Source of the DNA: Sphagnum compactum
Taxonomy: Eukaryota; Bryophyta; Sphagnopsida; Sphagnales
Assembly: GCA_965153455.1 (NCBI GenBank)
Contig: OZ234503.1
Coordinates: forward strand, 3,534,001 to 3,598,000
Length of the DNA: 64,000 nucleotides
Reading direction: 5' to 3'
A model generated the notes under the pieces. That model did no database searches. It worked only from the letters and a program-made list of their open reading frames with translations, and was not told where the DNA came from. Position numbers and translations under genes: made by a program. Positions 50,635 through 63,350 of this stretch are shown here, piece after piece (the first letter of the stretch is position 1; each line of letters opens with the position of its first letter).

Positions 50635-53346
50635 ATGGCGAGCATACGCAGCAGCGACAGCAATCCGCCGCCGCCTTCGTTGCCCCCTGCTTTCTTGCCG
50701 CCTTCATTTGTGCGACCTCCTCGAGCGATGCCGAAATTCGCGACCCGGAATTCGAGGGAGGATGTCGTCTCTTTGACGGGATTTTTAGGTACCGAGGGTA
50801 CGAACGTGGACGTGGAGTTGGTGGTGCTCATGACGCACATCCAAGCGGCTTGTAAGCACATTGCGGCGATTCTGGCTTCTCCCGCTAAGCTTCAAGATAC
50901 CTTGTTAGATTCAAGTTTTGACTATTATGCTGACCGAGATGCTCCAAAACGGGTGGACATCATTGCGGTTAGTGCTCTGCTTTTCCCTAATCCTTTTGTT
51001 TATTCCCTCGTTCTCGATTGAAATATATTACAGACTCTGGCTTTCAGAACATTGTCCGTTCCTGTCTGCCGCTTGCAAACACGCTAAAGAAACAAGGCAG
51101 ATTAGTCTGGTTCCAAGCATGAGTCATGAGCACCAGACATCCAGAATCCCCGCAATGTGCTTACAATTCATGAGCATTGCACTGATGTTTCTATCGTTAT
51201 GAATGATGACCTTACACCTGATCACTCATAGGAATTTAGTCAATTTTGGATTGAACTGTTAATTCTGGAATTTTTCTAACCTGGTAGCTGGGATCAAGTT
51301 TCTACTGAATTTGAAGCAAAAACATTGCTAACATCTATTTTGTTGGATCGTCTACTCAGGCACAACATTATTAATAGTTTGTTGGATTATTTGATGATCC
51401 TCAAATTTAATTTTCTAACTTCCAAATGATCAAAAGTTAATTCAAAAGTCCAGAATTAACTAAATACATGAAGGACTTTGAAGCTGGTATCCACCTACAA
51501 CTAATTAGTTATGTGAAGCTGGAGTGTCATGTTGAAAATCTGTTTGTGACCATTGCAGCACATGCTTCACTAATACCTCTTTTGCAATTTATACTGACTT
51601 ACAGCAGCAAATGCCTTCTTGCCTCAGGGTCAAATCTAGGAACACTAAAAAAATCTGGAACAGGAATCTCAATTTGACAAGCAATAGCAGACCAAGCTGT
51701 GAAATTGAACTCTGATACCTTCAAGATTGCTCATGTCCTGTGTTCAAACTGGAAAAACTGCACTTTCTCTCAGACCTGTTGAGAAAATAATGTATATCTT
51801 GCTAGAACTTTGATGAAACTCCATGATATCACAGTATGGTGGGGAGTATATAGGCTTCGCTATGTCTTAGACCCAATACTTGTTTGTAGAGGGGGAAGTT
51901 GAATTGAATTCAACCTTGCTCTCACAAGCTTGAATGAGGGTATTATTGACTTTTTTAGAAAATCAATGATGTCTCTTGTGTTGTAGGCAACATTAGGACT
52001 GAGTTTCCTGTTGCTTATGGGAATGCAACATAGACTAAGAATGCAGAAATTTGCATAATTGTTTGCCTGAAATTTTTACCAGATTATTGTATGCTTATCT
52101 ACAGCCACTATTGGCAGCTGATGAAGTCAGCTAGAGTAACCGCAGCTAGTCACTGCCATTCTTGATGAAGCTGATGACCTGATAATTTGCACGTGAAATT
52201 CAGAAGGCTTTGAATGTCATTCTTGTAATGCTTTTTTGGGTTTGATGGGAACTGTCATAATAGTTACCTTCATTTGTTATTATGAATTTTTCTTTGCAAT
52301 CCCATAGACATGTACTACATGGGGAATTGTAAGTCACTGACATGGCACACACAGTGCTGGCAGGCAGAATAATATCATGAATGCAGCTCTTCGAAGCTCT
52401 GGGAAAGTGGCAGCAATAGCTTCAGAAGAAGAGGACGAAGCCATTTGGCTTGGGGAAGGGCCCTTTGTTGTTGTTTTTGACCCTTTGGATGGTTCTCGCA
52501 ACATTGATTCTTCGATTCCTACGGGCACCATCTTTGGAATCTATCGAAGGTTACCAGAAGCTGACCATCTACCTCTGCCAGAGAAGGCAGCAATCAATGT
52601 GCTGCAACGAGGAGAGAGGATTGTGGCAGCTGGCTATGCACTTTACTCATCAGCAACTGTGATGTGCCTTTCAGTAGGTTCAGGATTGTATGGCTTCACT
52701 TTGGATTACTCAATTGGAGAATTTGTGTACAGTCACCATGACATTCGCATTCCTGAAAGAGGTTACTTTTTGTCTTCACTCTTTGTGCATTCTTTGGAGC
52801 TCTATAGCCTTAATCTGGACAAATTAGTATGTGGATTGGTGCCAGCATGACTTCTAAGGTAGAGATTGAAGGAACAAGATTGTTTTTGAATCGCTAAAGG
52901 GCAATTTTCTGGTGTGTAAACCGATGGACTATTTCCTGTATGCAGGGCAGATTTACTCACTTAATGATGCAAGATATTTTGACTGGCCATCAGGGTTACA
53001 GCGATATATTGACAACATCAGGCAAGGGAAAGGCCAAACTAGGAAAAAATACTCAGCCCGTTATATATGCTCCCTGGTAGCTGATCTCCATCGCACAGTT
53101 CTTTATGGTGGCTTAGCTATGAACCCAAGGTCCCACCTTCGATTGGTGTATGAAGCAAATCCTTTGAGTTATTTGGTGGAACAAGGTGGCGGTAAGGGGA
53201 CTGATGGGAAGCGGCGGATATTGGAGATAAACCCTATCATGTTACATCAGCGGCTTCCTCTTTTCTTGGGCAGCATGGCAGACATTGCTGAGCTGGTGAG
53301 TTATGGTGACATACAGCAGGTACATAACCCTGGTTATGAAGTCTGA
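50635..53346 (+). CDS. Chloroplast fructose-1,6-bisphosphatase, cpFBP2 type
   Basis: Three exons, 50635-50967, 52368-52761 and 52946-53346, give 375 aa. Class I FBPase removes the 1-phosphate of fructose-1,6-bisphosphate in sugar metabolism of the chloroplast. Metal and substrate motifs: ASEEEDE, FDPLDGSRNIDSSIPTG, YSARYICSLVADLHRT, MNPRSHLRLVYEANPL and VEQGGGKGTDGKRRILE; the C-terminus YGDIQQVHNPGYEV matches the plant cpFBP2 group as I recall it. The Cys-containing regulatory insertion of the thioredoxin-controlled cpFBP1 is absent, so this copy is probably not redox regulated. ATG 50635 has a strong context (GCCATGGCG) and leaves about 45 residues rich in Ser/Pro/Arg as transit peptide. The same frame is open back to ATG 50176, which would add 153 residues with a hydrophobic segment (YLLLFVLCIIPLLS). 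The first intron is 1.4 kb. Confidence 0.88.
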
Positions 53347-55214
53347 GCTATGTTATGATGCTAATGAGCATGTGAGGATTCAGCATGACAACAACTTAAC
53401 ATGGACTTGGTCCACCAAATTACATTGCCTGCTTCATTGTTTGATCCAATGGCAAACAGCCATTAGTTGATTTCTTACATGTGGAGTTACCAAGAATTCA
53501 AATTGATTCCTCTGGAGAGATTGACACCATATGTCATGCAACAGCAGGTGAATTGCAAGCACTGGTATTTATGTAGGGCACAGTTGTTACTAGTTCATGT
53601 TACCAAAATGACATGATTTGAGATTTTCTGTGAGCTTCTTCATTGAGATGACACCTTTAACCAGAAAGTGTTTTTTGTGCAATAGGTTGCTGAGATATTT
53701 TTCTGGCGGCAGCAAGTTTTCTGTATAACACTTAACAATAGGTCATTTACACAGACACAAGTGGATGTGTTTGTGCATTGGTCTGTATCTTGGCCCAATA
53801 GGCTATCCTTACAATCCTGTACAATTATTAGTGTACCATTTGGCAATGACTTCCTGTGCATTCTTTGTGCATGTACTGACTCCTGACTCACCATCTATCT
53901 CTTCTCAGTCCTTGCAGATATGTGTTTTAAAATTTGCTGTGGAGTGAAGCAAGCCTTACTTCACTCCAAGTCATCATCACCCACAGTGCTCGTGACAATT
54001 TGTCTTTTGAGATTGACCATTCTCATAGATGCAATATTCAACTGGGTTCTGGCCTTAATATATTTTCTGGAGAAAATGTTTGTTGTCTGGGTGACCAGAA
54101 CAAACTGTGTTCCCTGCTGTGAAGTATATGCCTTATTGGCACCTAGACTAGCAAAATTAGTCATAACATATTATGGCTAAGTGGTCATCAGTTTTGCTAG
54201 TTTGAGCCCTCCATTGTAGAGACATAAAGTGATAGTCTTGAATCCAACCAGTTTAGTGTCAGTCGTCCAACATTACCTCTTAGGGTGGCAACATGCAAGG
54301 GACCCCCCTTCCATTTGTACTGTCTAAAACTCATTGCTTGTGATGATTATCAAGTAAATGCTTGCCAGGTTGCATGTGCAGGTTGCTTTTGATTTTGTGT
54401 AGTTTCAAATGCGCATGTAGGATTCATAGATAGCACTAGGGTATGTCCAGATCATTAACATCTATGACGAACACCATCCATCTTCCAAATGGACAAGTGA
54501 GGAGCTTTATGATAGCTCAAGGATCATCAGGTGGCAAATCTAACAAGCTTGTCAAAGTTCTTACCTCATGTTTGTGTTGAGCAATCTGTGGTCATACCAT
54601 GATTATCAGGGAGATTGCAGAAGGAGGCTGCTTTTAACTGGGACATTAAGGAGAATATGATGGCCTGGTCTGCTACCATGTCAATTGTCATATTCACTGG
54701 CTGCATCTTTTTGTTGCAGTGCTTGTTTCCCAGTTTTCCACTGCAGGAATATTTTGTGACCTCATCAACTCCTCACCAGGTGATTCATTCACTGGCTGCA
54801 TCTTTTTGTTGCAGTGCTTGTTTCCCAGTTTTCCACTGCAGGAATATTTTGTGACCTCATCACTCCTCACCAGGTGATTCATTCACTGGCTGCATCTTTT
54901 TGTTGCAGTGCTTGTTTCCTGGTTTCTTTGGACAGCTTTGTCATCTACAAGCAATGATGGTGATCCCTTTACATTGTTGGTTATTAAAATTACCCAACTT
55001 CATCCCCCATCACAAGTGTGTACAAGTTTGGCAGTGCCTGAAAGCAAGCTATCAGATGCTGTTACTCACGCATTGTGGAAGATTTTGCTACACATCAGGA
55101 TAAACCTGGCTTCAGCATTGCTTGAACATGTAACAATATAATCTGGTAGCTAAAAGCTAAAACAACCCTCTCATCATGTGCTCATATAACACGCATGAAA
55201 GCAGGCATTAGTGC
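53347..55214. other. Intergenic region with tandem repeat
   Basis: Downstream of FBPase. No gene supported; several short frames without motifs. The main structure is the 95-bp tandem array listed separately. Confidence 0.5.
54695..54925 (+). repeat. 95-bp tandem repeat, 2.4 copies
   Basis: CACTGGCTGCATCTTTTTG begins at 54695, 54790 and 54884. The first two units are almost identical through TTTCCCAGTTTTCCACTGCAG to CTCACCAGGTGATTCATT; the second lacks one base of the first. The third copy is partial and diverges after GTGCTTGTTTCC. Each unit contains a TTTTTGTTGCAG/TG word resembling a splice acceptor and a CAGGTGA word resembling a donor. Confidence 0.92.
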
Positions 55215-56966
55215 TTAGTACATCATAGATATTATCTTACAGCAGGGACCTGGTGTATTGATACATCTACATGACACTTTGCTAAGTGATTGCTGGTGGA
55301 GACACTGACTAGCATACTGGCAGCAGGATCCTTGAAAACCTTGATTTTCCAAAGTGCAATGAATAACAACCTCTGCTCTCGGAGATAACTGCTGAATGAG
55401 ACCAGGCCTAGGATGTCTCAAATACCTTGATCTTCCAAGATGCAATTTCAATTCAGCTTCTGCTCCCAGAGACTGCTGCTGAAAGGAGACCAGGTCTCCA
55501 AATGCCAGACCAATTCCCATCCATTCCAAACCACCTGCCAGAGGTTGTGCCTCCCCCATAGCCGCCCTCTTTGTAGCCCAGACTTCCAGATTGGGAGAAC
55601 TCTCATTACGGAGACATAAATCCCATTTGAGGGGTGTAGCTCTGTAGAAGCTGTTTTTGACCATATGACAGGGAGGACCTTGTGAGACACCTACGGGAAC
55701 TTGATGGTTTCCATGTTCATGCTTCAGCATCACTAAAGTAGTGAAGAAAGGTACATGGTGAGGCATTGGGATTGGCCCCAAGAACCATTTCCACATGGAA
55801 GGTTTGAGGGGGAGGTTGAAAATGTGTTTGTCCCCAGGGTAGCAAATATTCTGGCTATGACAGAATCACTGTGGGAACCGTTGCAGTGTAACAGAGATGG
55901 TGGCTGAGGTCTGAAAGATAGATTAGGGAACAGTGAGTTTGACAGTCCATGACTTGCCTGCTGACACTGTTGAACAGCTGGAGGGTGTGTGTGTTGCTGA
56001 AGCAGCAGGGGTGGAGGTTGTGGTCTGTACATGTCCCCATATTGCAGCTGAGGACACCCCTCTGGTTGAAAATTCTCAAATCCTGTCACTCTGGCCAAAG
56101 GCTTGAACTGAGGACCATTTCCATGATCTACAAGCCTCATTATGCCATTCAAAGGGTCATCCATCACCTTGCCAGGAGGCTTGTTCAATTCTGCCTCTTG
56201 GTAATATCAAGAAAGCTAATACCATTCATGGCTGCTTCAATTCTGGTAAGGAAAGAGAGCTTGTCACCCATGGGCAGCGATCTGCTCTTTCCACCTGAAT
56301 TGGAAGCAAGTAACTCTTTCTTTATTGCCTTCCCCATCTGCCACCCTCTTCAGATCCCACTTGTCAACTCTATTATTCTCACCATTTACTTCATTCAGGA
56401 CTGATCCATCTGGACTAGAAATGATTCCACTCATGGAATCCATTGACATCTGTTCATTGTGTGCATTGCCATCACCCCACAATCCCTGACCTGATGCAGA
56501 AATGCAAGAGCACTCTTGTTTGGACAATATTAACTCTTCAAGTTGGTTTTGTGACAAAGATCCATCCTCATTTAGTACCTGCTTCCACCTCCTTACTGTC
56601 TGGCCACAGGGAATTCACTGCAGGTGCTGGAACACCATACCAAGATTGATGTTCTTGCTCATCTGCACCTGCCTTGAGATGATACTTGCCTCCAGGTTGT
56701 GAAAGAAAGGTGTCATTTCCCCTCCACTGTCTGGTTTGCACCAGAGGACCTCTCTTCCAGACAACAGGCCACCAGATGAAAGCATTTCCAAACAGAGCTT
56801 CAAGTGTAAGCTCTTCACTCATTTGGTCCTTTGGCTCTGGTCTGTTCCATGCCCATTCACTCACTGTTTCTTTTCCTTCTACCTCAAGTTTCTGAACCTC
56901 CATTAGACGAAGTCTTTGATCTACAAGTCTGCTTCTGCCGGAGTGATAACAGATGGTGAGACACAC
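55215..56966 (-). pseudogene. Unrecognised minus-strand gene with shifting frames (possible pseudogene)
   Basis: Protein-like sequence runs along the minus strand but changes frame several times: 56966-56568, then a frame entering near 56600 (GQTVRRWKQVLNEDGS to 56264), a short piece at about 56290-56205 (GDKLSFLTRIEAAMNG), then 56200-55733 (AELNKPPGKVMDDPLNG with a Pro/Gln-rich segment PQPPPLLLQQ), then 55796-55215. The handovers at about 56600 and 56205 look like single-base shifts and lack good splice sites, though some could be introns. Composition is Gly/Pro/Gln/Trp-rich, suggesting a regulatory or low-complexity protein; I do not recognise the family. It may be a real multi-exon gene misread here, a decayed gene, or one with assembly indels. 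It lies downstream of the Rossmann-protein gene on the same strand. Confidence 0.4.
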
Positions 56967-57829
56967 TTGTCACATCTACAGCTGAGCTCCCTATTGAAGG
57001 AGACACTTACAAACCCAACAGTAGATCACTGCCTGCAGCTTCAGCCAACAGGCTTTGCTCAAATGTCCTCACATGTCATGAATACAGGTGGTAAGGGACG
57101 TCACCCCTCCTGTGCAACTTCTTGATTAAAAAGAAAATCCATGGAGAACAGGTTTTCAAACATTTTCAGTTCATATTGCAAGATTCCAAGCTGCAAGGTA
57201 GCCTTTATTGCAAGAAAGGTTGGCAGTTCTGGCAATTCTTCGTCTGGTCAGACATGAACGTGCCATGCACTGCACCTCATTGGTTGTGGGACCATTTGGT
57301 TAATAAACAGCACTGGATATCCTATTAACTTGTGGGACTGACAGTGCAGGGCAATATGAGGTTCTCTAGGTCAGGAAACTGCCTCTTGTGCAACTAAAAA
57401 GCTTTCGGCACATGAAATATTTACCATAGGACTATTGTTTGTGAGGCCTTAGATTAGTGCACTACATTTCTTAACAGAGACCACAGATGTTCAGCACACC
57501 CACAGAAAAAGATACAGAGTAGAAAACCAAACCATATGGGGCTCCATCTCCATACCCTCAGAGTGAAACCATTGAGAAAATTTTGACCTTTTTGGGTCTA
57601 TTGCTGACTAAGATGTTGGTCAGCACTCAAGACATAGCTAATGAATCAGTCAAATGTATGGCAACCTCATTCAAGTTGCAAAAATCTTATTAGTGTGACC
57701 TCATTTCATTTTAGCTTGTCCATGTAAATGTGACCATCTAAGCTAAAGGCATAGAGAGGTCTATAGAAAGTGTAGTGGGTGGGGCCTCTTGCACCATTCT
57801 GGCAGAAGGAAACACAAGACGTTTGTTTC
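56967..57829. other. Spacer between two minus-strand loci
   Basis: On the minus strand this would be the 3' flank of the Rossmann-protein gene and the 5' part of the unrecognised locus. A minus-strand ATG near 57139 (MDFLFNQEVAQEG) ends quickly. Nothing else seen. Confidence 0.35.
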
Positions 57830-60800
57830 TCACTTTGAAGATGAAGACTTGTGCGCTCCTTTGAATAAAGTTTCCCATTTCGCCTTGTCTTTACCTGGAC
57901 CAACCCCCTGTCGAAAAAGAAACACACATGAGGATGTTAAATTTATCCCAGCAAGCTTTGGATGTCCTAGACGCCAAAGAAAACCTAAGAATATCTACTC
58001 TCAACCATGAAAAATAACGAGTTTCTTCTCAGAGGTTCCAGAGACTTACCCTGATCATCTAACCATTTTCCACAAAATGTTCATTGTCCCATATGATGAC
58101 AATATCAAACCTCAGGAAAGGTACACAAATTGAGATCTCACCTCAATGGAGTTGATTTCATAAGTTTGGCCAATAGTGCAAGGCAGATCTAGAGCTTGAA
58201 CACAAGCCTCAGCCACAACTATTCGGCTAGTTTGCCCCATCAGTGTGTCCCCTGTTACATAGTAAAACTCATTATTAAAAACACAACAATCATGGGATGG
58301 ACCATGTTTTAATCACTGGTCACTGAATTCCACCCAAAACCATCAACAGCAGCCAAAATCTGAAACTGCTTGAGAAATGTGCAGGGTTTTCCATCCCAAT
58401 ATAGTGACAAACATTGACCCTGTAACCTGATCTTGAAGCAATGTGTAGCAACTTCACACCACTCGCAACCTGGAGTGTATCGGTAAAAATGCATGAAGCA
58501 TAAAAAGTTTACCTTGGTCAATTATGACATCATGACGAGTTCCAGAAGTTGCTTGGAGAAGTGTATTAAGATCATATGATGTATATGGCCCATCTGTCAG
58601 GCGCCCTGGTCTACATGGGAGTCATTCCACCACAATGACCTATAGATCATCAAAGATACAAGCAAAGGCCCAACTCTCATGGTAGGCAGAATCTATCACC
58701 ATGCCCATAATAGAATGTAAAAGTCACTTCTATGTTCTTAGTTTTGCAATAATAGATCATTTGGTCATTAATTCAAGATGGACAGATTAGAGACACCATG
58801 GAAACTCAGACCTGTTACCTTGGAAGTGCAAAATGAGTTATTGACTTATGACAGGGTAATTTTAGTTCTATAAGGTGGTCTACACTTCTGCCAAATTCTT
58901 TGGCCTTCTTTGTTACTACAAATCAAACATAAGGTAAGTGCCACAAGAGAACAAAAGTCACACCAAGGGCAAATCTAAGTTGATAGCACATGCAAAGTTC
59001 AAATCCTCTGGGAAACCTTTCACCTCTAGATAACCCTGGATCTCACAAGAGTAGCACTTTCATACCTGATAATTGTGTAAGGGATTCCTGAATTGCTGAG
59101 AAAATCTTCGGCCAATTTTTTGTACGTGAGCACCCCGAACAAGTTCAGAATACTGTTCAAAAGCACCTCACTCCCATGTCCCAAAATCAGACAATCAAAA
59201 ATTGCAAAATGACCATTTGATGCATCCAAACCAGAATAATGACGATGAATGTCAAACCTCCATAGCACAAGCAGTCTTGCCTCACACTTGGGTTTTCAGA
59301 ATCAGTGCAAATGTATAGGCTGCCATCTTAAATTTTCACCAAATTAGGCAAATCATCAAGAGCAGGTCAGACAAAAAGTTGAATTCATTCGATACTGTCA
59401 GTCATAATAGTCAGTGTATGAAGTTGAACAAATAGACATTACTACCCTGTTGACATGAGACTATTATTTTTCAATAACTCAGAGTCTCAGAATTGACAAG
59501 AAACTAGCTGTAAAAACATGCTTGAGGTTGTTGAATTTGGAACTCTCAATTTTGGCTTGCACTGAGAACCAATCTGGGCAGAGCCAACTGGGACCAGCTG
59601 GAGACCTAGCTGTGCTCTCTAGGCTGCTTTTTAATCAAATTCATTTTGCATTCAAATTAGTGAAGTTCCATGTTACTCAGTTCTATCCGCTCTCATAATT
59701 TTGTTTGAACCTGTCATAATGGGCAAAGTCATTTCACAATGAGCCACTTGTTTACAAGATCTCAAGGCATGTAGTAGGCTCCTGTGCATATGACAATGCA
59801 CATATGGCACCTTCTATTTTCAACAATGATTGACAGACTGGTTTAAACTTCATGTTCTTGATTAAACACAGAACAGTGCACCACAGATTGACATTAACAA
59901 TAGATTCAATGAGTCAAAATGATAAATGAGAGCTCACTTATATGGCAGTTTTTTGGTCCTGGTTACTCCAATTGATGAAACAAGCACAAAATGTTGGATT
60001 GTTGATGGCAAAGTTGACACCAAATTACGTACTCCCTCCCAGTCTAGAAGCAAACAAAAGGTGATTCTTGAAATCATTTGCAAGGAAAAAAAAACCACAA
60101 AAGATCCAATATGTAAAAATCAGGAAAGTAAACTGATGACCTCACAGGGAAAAAAAAGATCTGACTTCTTTGTGACTGTATGCAAGTACGTAGTCCAATC
60201 TTACAAGGCTAGGGTTCCAGTCTCACAGATTATCACAACCGAGCCCTCTATTGGAACTGTCTAATGACCAATTTGCAGAAAGTGAGAACACTCCTGAAAG
60301 AGGTCGGAAACACAAGTAAATTCCAAGAGTCTATCTGAATTCTCTTGCTTTACATAGATCCCCTCAAGAGAAATGTTGAATCTCATGATATGCCTCTCTG
60401 CAGATTGCTTAGAGGACTGGAATCAATCATGTAGAAACTTCTGAGCACTACCAATTTCAGCACATGTTCATCTGCAACTTTTGCTTAGCAATTCACTGGA
60501 AGGATCAAGGAGAGATGCCCAAGGAGGAGTTGAAAGAGAAAAGTTGATACCTGTCTTATCCGGTCCATTATCCCCATCCCATCGTTTTGATGGAAATGCT
60601 GTGGTGCCAGTGCAGCAAATCACATGGGTCACACCCTGCAACTATCCATGACCCCTCCTATTGTCACATCTAAGGGCATGCCAAACCCTAAAGTTGAAGT
60701 ACCATAACATGATTTCTGACAGTTTGGATAATAATATGTCAAACCAATGACAACTTAGAAATTGCATTCAAATCTCAAGTCTTTTCCTGATTGAAAAATG

Positions 60801-62030
60801 CAGGGGGCTATAGCAAATGTCAAAGATCACCCAAAGCTTCTTTATGGTAAAATCCCAATATCTACAGCACAGAAGCCTTGCAGAAAGGCATATGATACAT
60901 AGTTTGGTTTGAGCAGCAATTGGTGAAGGACTGCCTTCAAAGCTGTTTGCCACTTTGTGCCACATACATTTACATGGGCTAGGAGAGAAAGAGATGTGTT
61001 ACCTCAAAGAATGATGGTGCCAATACTTCCTGTTGTCTTGTGTCTGCAACGTGAACCTGGGGACAGTAAAGGTCAGACAAATGGCAGCACCACAAGGTCT
61101 GAGCCATGGTTGAGAAACCACAAAGAACCAGACTGTCAGTCCACTCGACAACAAATGAGTTTCTACCCATCAACTTGGAAGGAAGCCTTGGTCAAGACCT
61201 TCTTCTTGCCGTTTGGACTGATCTCTCGGTCGCCAAACATCTCCTCAAAAACAATGAAAGTAGGAATTCAGAAAACTTATGTAAACAGCTGTTGGTCCAA
61301 GGGGGAGACCTGAAACTGTTGAGGATCTTGGTCGCCAAAAAGCGCCTTTCCTTTCTCTGGGTTCCGAATAATAGCTCGCACTGAATGGCCTCTTTCCATC
61401 AAGGATGCCACTACTAGCTGCCCTGGTGTCAATTTCAATCCCACCCCACACACACACACACACCAGCAACAAAAATACGCAAAAATTTTGCAATGAGAAT
61501 CATGCAATTCACATCTTCCCCATATTTCTGCTTCTGCTGTCGTCATCACTACATGAAAGACCTACGTTGGTATGTACACAAAAAGACTCGAGTTCGTCCA
61601 AGAAAGAATACGCACCTACACCTCCAGTGGCACCCACAACAAGAACACCCTTGGACGACTTATTCTTCGCCTCGGCGGAAGATTCCTCCGCCACTTCCTT
61701 GGCAGAAGACTCAGCCAGCTGCGAACAAACGCGTCTCTGCCTCCGTCTTCTAGCTTCGCTCCTGCTCCCAAAATCCCCAATTCGCCGGCTCCCAACCCTG
61801 GGTCCTGCGCCCACCGTCACCAGGTCGATAGACGAGAAGAGATTCGACATCCGCCAACTTCTCATCAAGCTCAAATCCCTCGGAGCCACTGAAGTTGTGA
61901 TAGAAGAGAAGCATTGTCGCCAATCGCTGGAAGCTCCAATACTTGGTGTTGTAGTAGACAAACAAGCCAGAGGCCAGGCACGGCTATGGCTGTGAATGTG
62001 GAGAAAGGCCACCCCTCCACACACTTCCAT
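57830..62030 (-). CDS. Chloroplast NAD(P)-binding Rossmann-fold protein (NmrA-like atypical SDR, At4g31530-type)
   Basis: Nine exons on the minus strand, 62030-61616, 61422-61310, 61056-61003, 60635-60551, 60043-59938, 59152-59066, 58610-58513, 58251-58142, 57907-57830, add to 381 aa with every junction in phase. The dinucleotide-binding motif GVLVVGATGGVGQLVVASL crosses the first junction; RGHSVRAIIRNPEKG follows as beta2/alpha region. Later blocks are GVTHVICCTGTTAFPSKRW, DWEGVRNL, FVLVSSIGVTR, NLFGVLTYKKLAEDFL, PYTIIRPGRLTDGPYTSYDL and YEINSIE. Relatives are atypical short-chain dehydrogenases of plastids; the substrate is not known to me. Residues 1 to about 120 are Ser/Arg-rich with an acidic end and fit a transit peptide. 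ATG 62030 is the first in frame after a GC-rich leader. Confidence 0.92.
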
Positions 62031-62232
62031 CTTTCTGTCTCCCCCGCCGCTCGCGCGCTCGTGTTATGCTCTTACTCCTGCTACTAATTGTCGCTCCTTT
62101 GAGCAAGCAGCGAGTGAATTACGACGAGCAGCGATTCCGACCAGAAAGTGCGAGACGATATGCTTTTGAACCTGCGCTATTCCATTTGCACACGTTCTTT
62201 AGAAGATAAGTTACGACTTCCGTTTGGAGGTG

Positions 62233-62599
62233 GGTTTTTTAGGGCCACAATGAACCAGCACCCACCAGTGCACCATCAAGGATGGATGATATGTGATCAG
62301 TAAACAGTTTTCTGTTGGGTTCCAGTTCCCTAGCTAACCATGGTGGTTAACTCAGTTGCTTTATTTACTACCTACCAACTGGTAGGTAGTAAAAACAGTT
62401 CCTACCTACTATATATGACTGGTAGTCCCCTACTTTGTTACCTACCTGTCTGTATGTTAGACCTACTTCTTATAGAATGGGTTACCAAGATGAAACCGGG
62501 GAGTAACTCAGTTGAGGATCATCCACAACTGAGTCATAACAGGCATCCAGTGGATGATGCACTGGAGGGTGCTGGTTCACTGTGACCGGTTTTTTTAGG
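62233..62599. mobile_element. Mutator-like MITE with long TIRs and flanking target duplication
   Basis: Left end GCCACAATGAACCAGC (62244 on) and its reverse complement at the right end (read inward GTCACAGTGAACCAGC from 62586) match for about 35 bp, continuing ACCC(A/T)CCAGTGCA(C/T)CATC. Both ends are flanked by GGTTTTTTAGG: left 62233-62243, right 62588-62599 with one extra T. A 9-11 bp duplication plus long TIRs fits Mutator-like elements. The interior (about 340 bp) has no gene and carries smaller palindromes: ACTACCTACCA/TGGTAGGTAGT at 62368-62390 and ACTCAGTTG/CAACTGAGT at about 62507-62535. Confidence 0.8.
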
Positions 62600-63350
62600 T
62601 ACTATGGAACGGGCTCGCCGGGACTTGCTAAGAGCCGGAATCAGCCGTAGCCAGCCCTTGGGAGTCGGTAGTATGTCCCAAGGGGATACAGCAAGGGCAT
62701 AGTCCCTCCCTTGGAACATAGTGCCGAGGGTAACCGGCCCGCTCTCTAGCATTAAAGGCAGGAAATTGAAACAAATGCTAGCATTTGTGCAGAATCTGCC
62801 ACTACCCAGGCTGAATCGGCCTCTCATGTAGATTGGGCATAATTGATGGGTCCCAACAATGGCCTAGAATGGGCGCATGCTTTTAACATAGTACAAAACA
62901 AAACAGGAATGATGGGTTCTGCCACATAACCCATCAATTGGCTCGCTCAATTGCCCTTCACTAGCCGTTTTGTACCGTAAAAAGCCAAGGGTGGATTCCA
63001 TTAACACTAGGGGAACACATGGAACAAAGGTAGAATCTGTATTGTTGTAAAAGAGCATGCTTGGTCTCCCCATCCTTAGTAACCCCATCCTCAGTAAGGA
63101 AAATGTTGAATCGGCTCCCCTACTTCCTAAGCAACCAACCATAGCCTTGCCCCCTTGCCCGAACAAAAACAAATGCGAGCTCTCAGGAAATGGAGTCATC
63201 CTCCAAGATAGACTTAAAGGATGTGTCATGGTGGATGTCCATCAAAGATGTATGTAGACATGGGGCGTCGGTAACTGTCAAACTCTCAAAAAAAAGGTGC
63301 ATTTCCCTAGCTGCAAAAGGAAGGTCATCTCACGCTGCACATAAACATAA
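62600..63350. other. Probable decayed retroelement DNA
   Basis: No intact gene. It adjoins a minus-strand reverse transcriptase remnant and minus-strand frames at 62534-62827 and 62864-63229 may continue it, but no motif is recognisable. Confidence 0.35.

Noticed and set aside
50385-50855. 156-codon frame overlapping the FBPase start
   Set aside because: Different frame from the FBPase motif-bearing exon; GC-rich DNA leaves several frames open by chance.
59926-60264. 112-codon plus-strand open frame
   Set aside because: Overlaps exon 5 of the minus-strand Rossmann gene (FVLVSSIGVTR), so it is a shadow.
61405-61995. 196-codon plus-strand open frame
   Set aside because: It lies opposite exon 1 of the Rossmann-protein gene, whose minus-strand motif VLVVGATGGVG is decisive; the plus frame has no motif.
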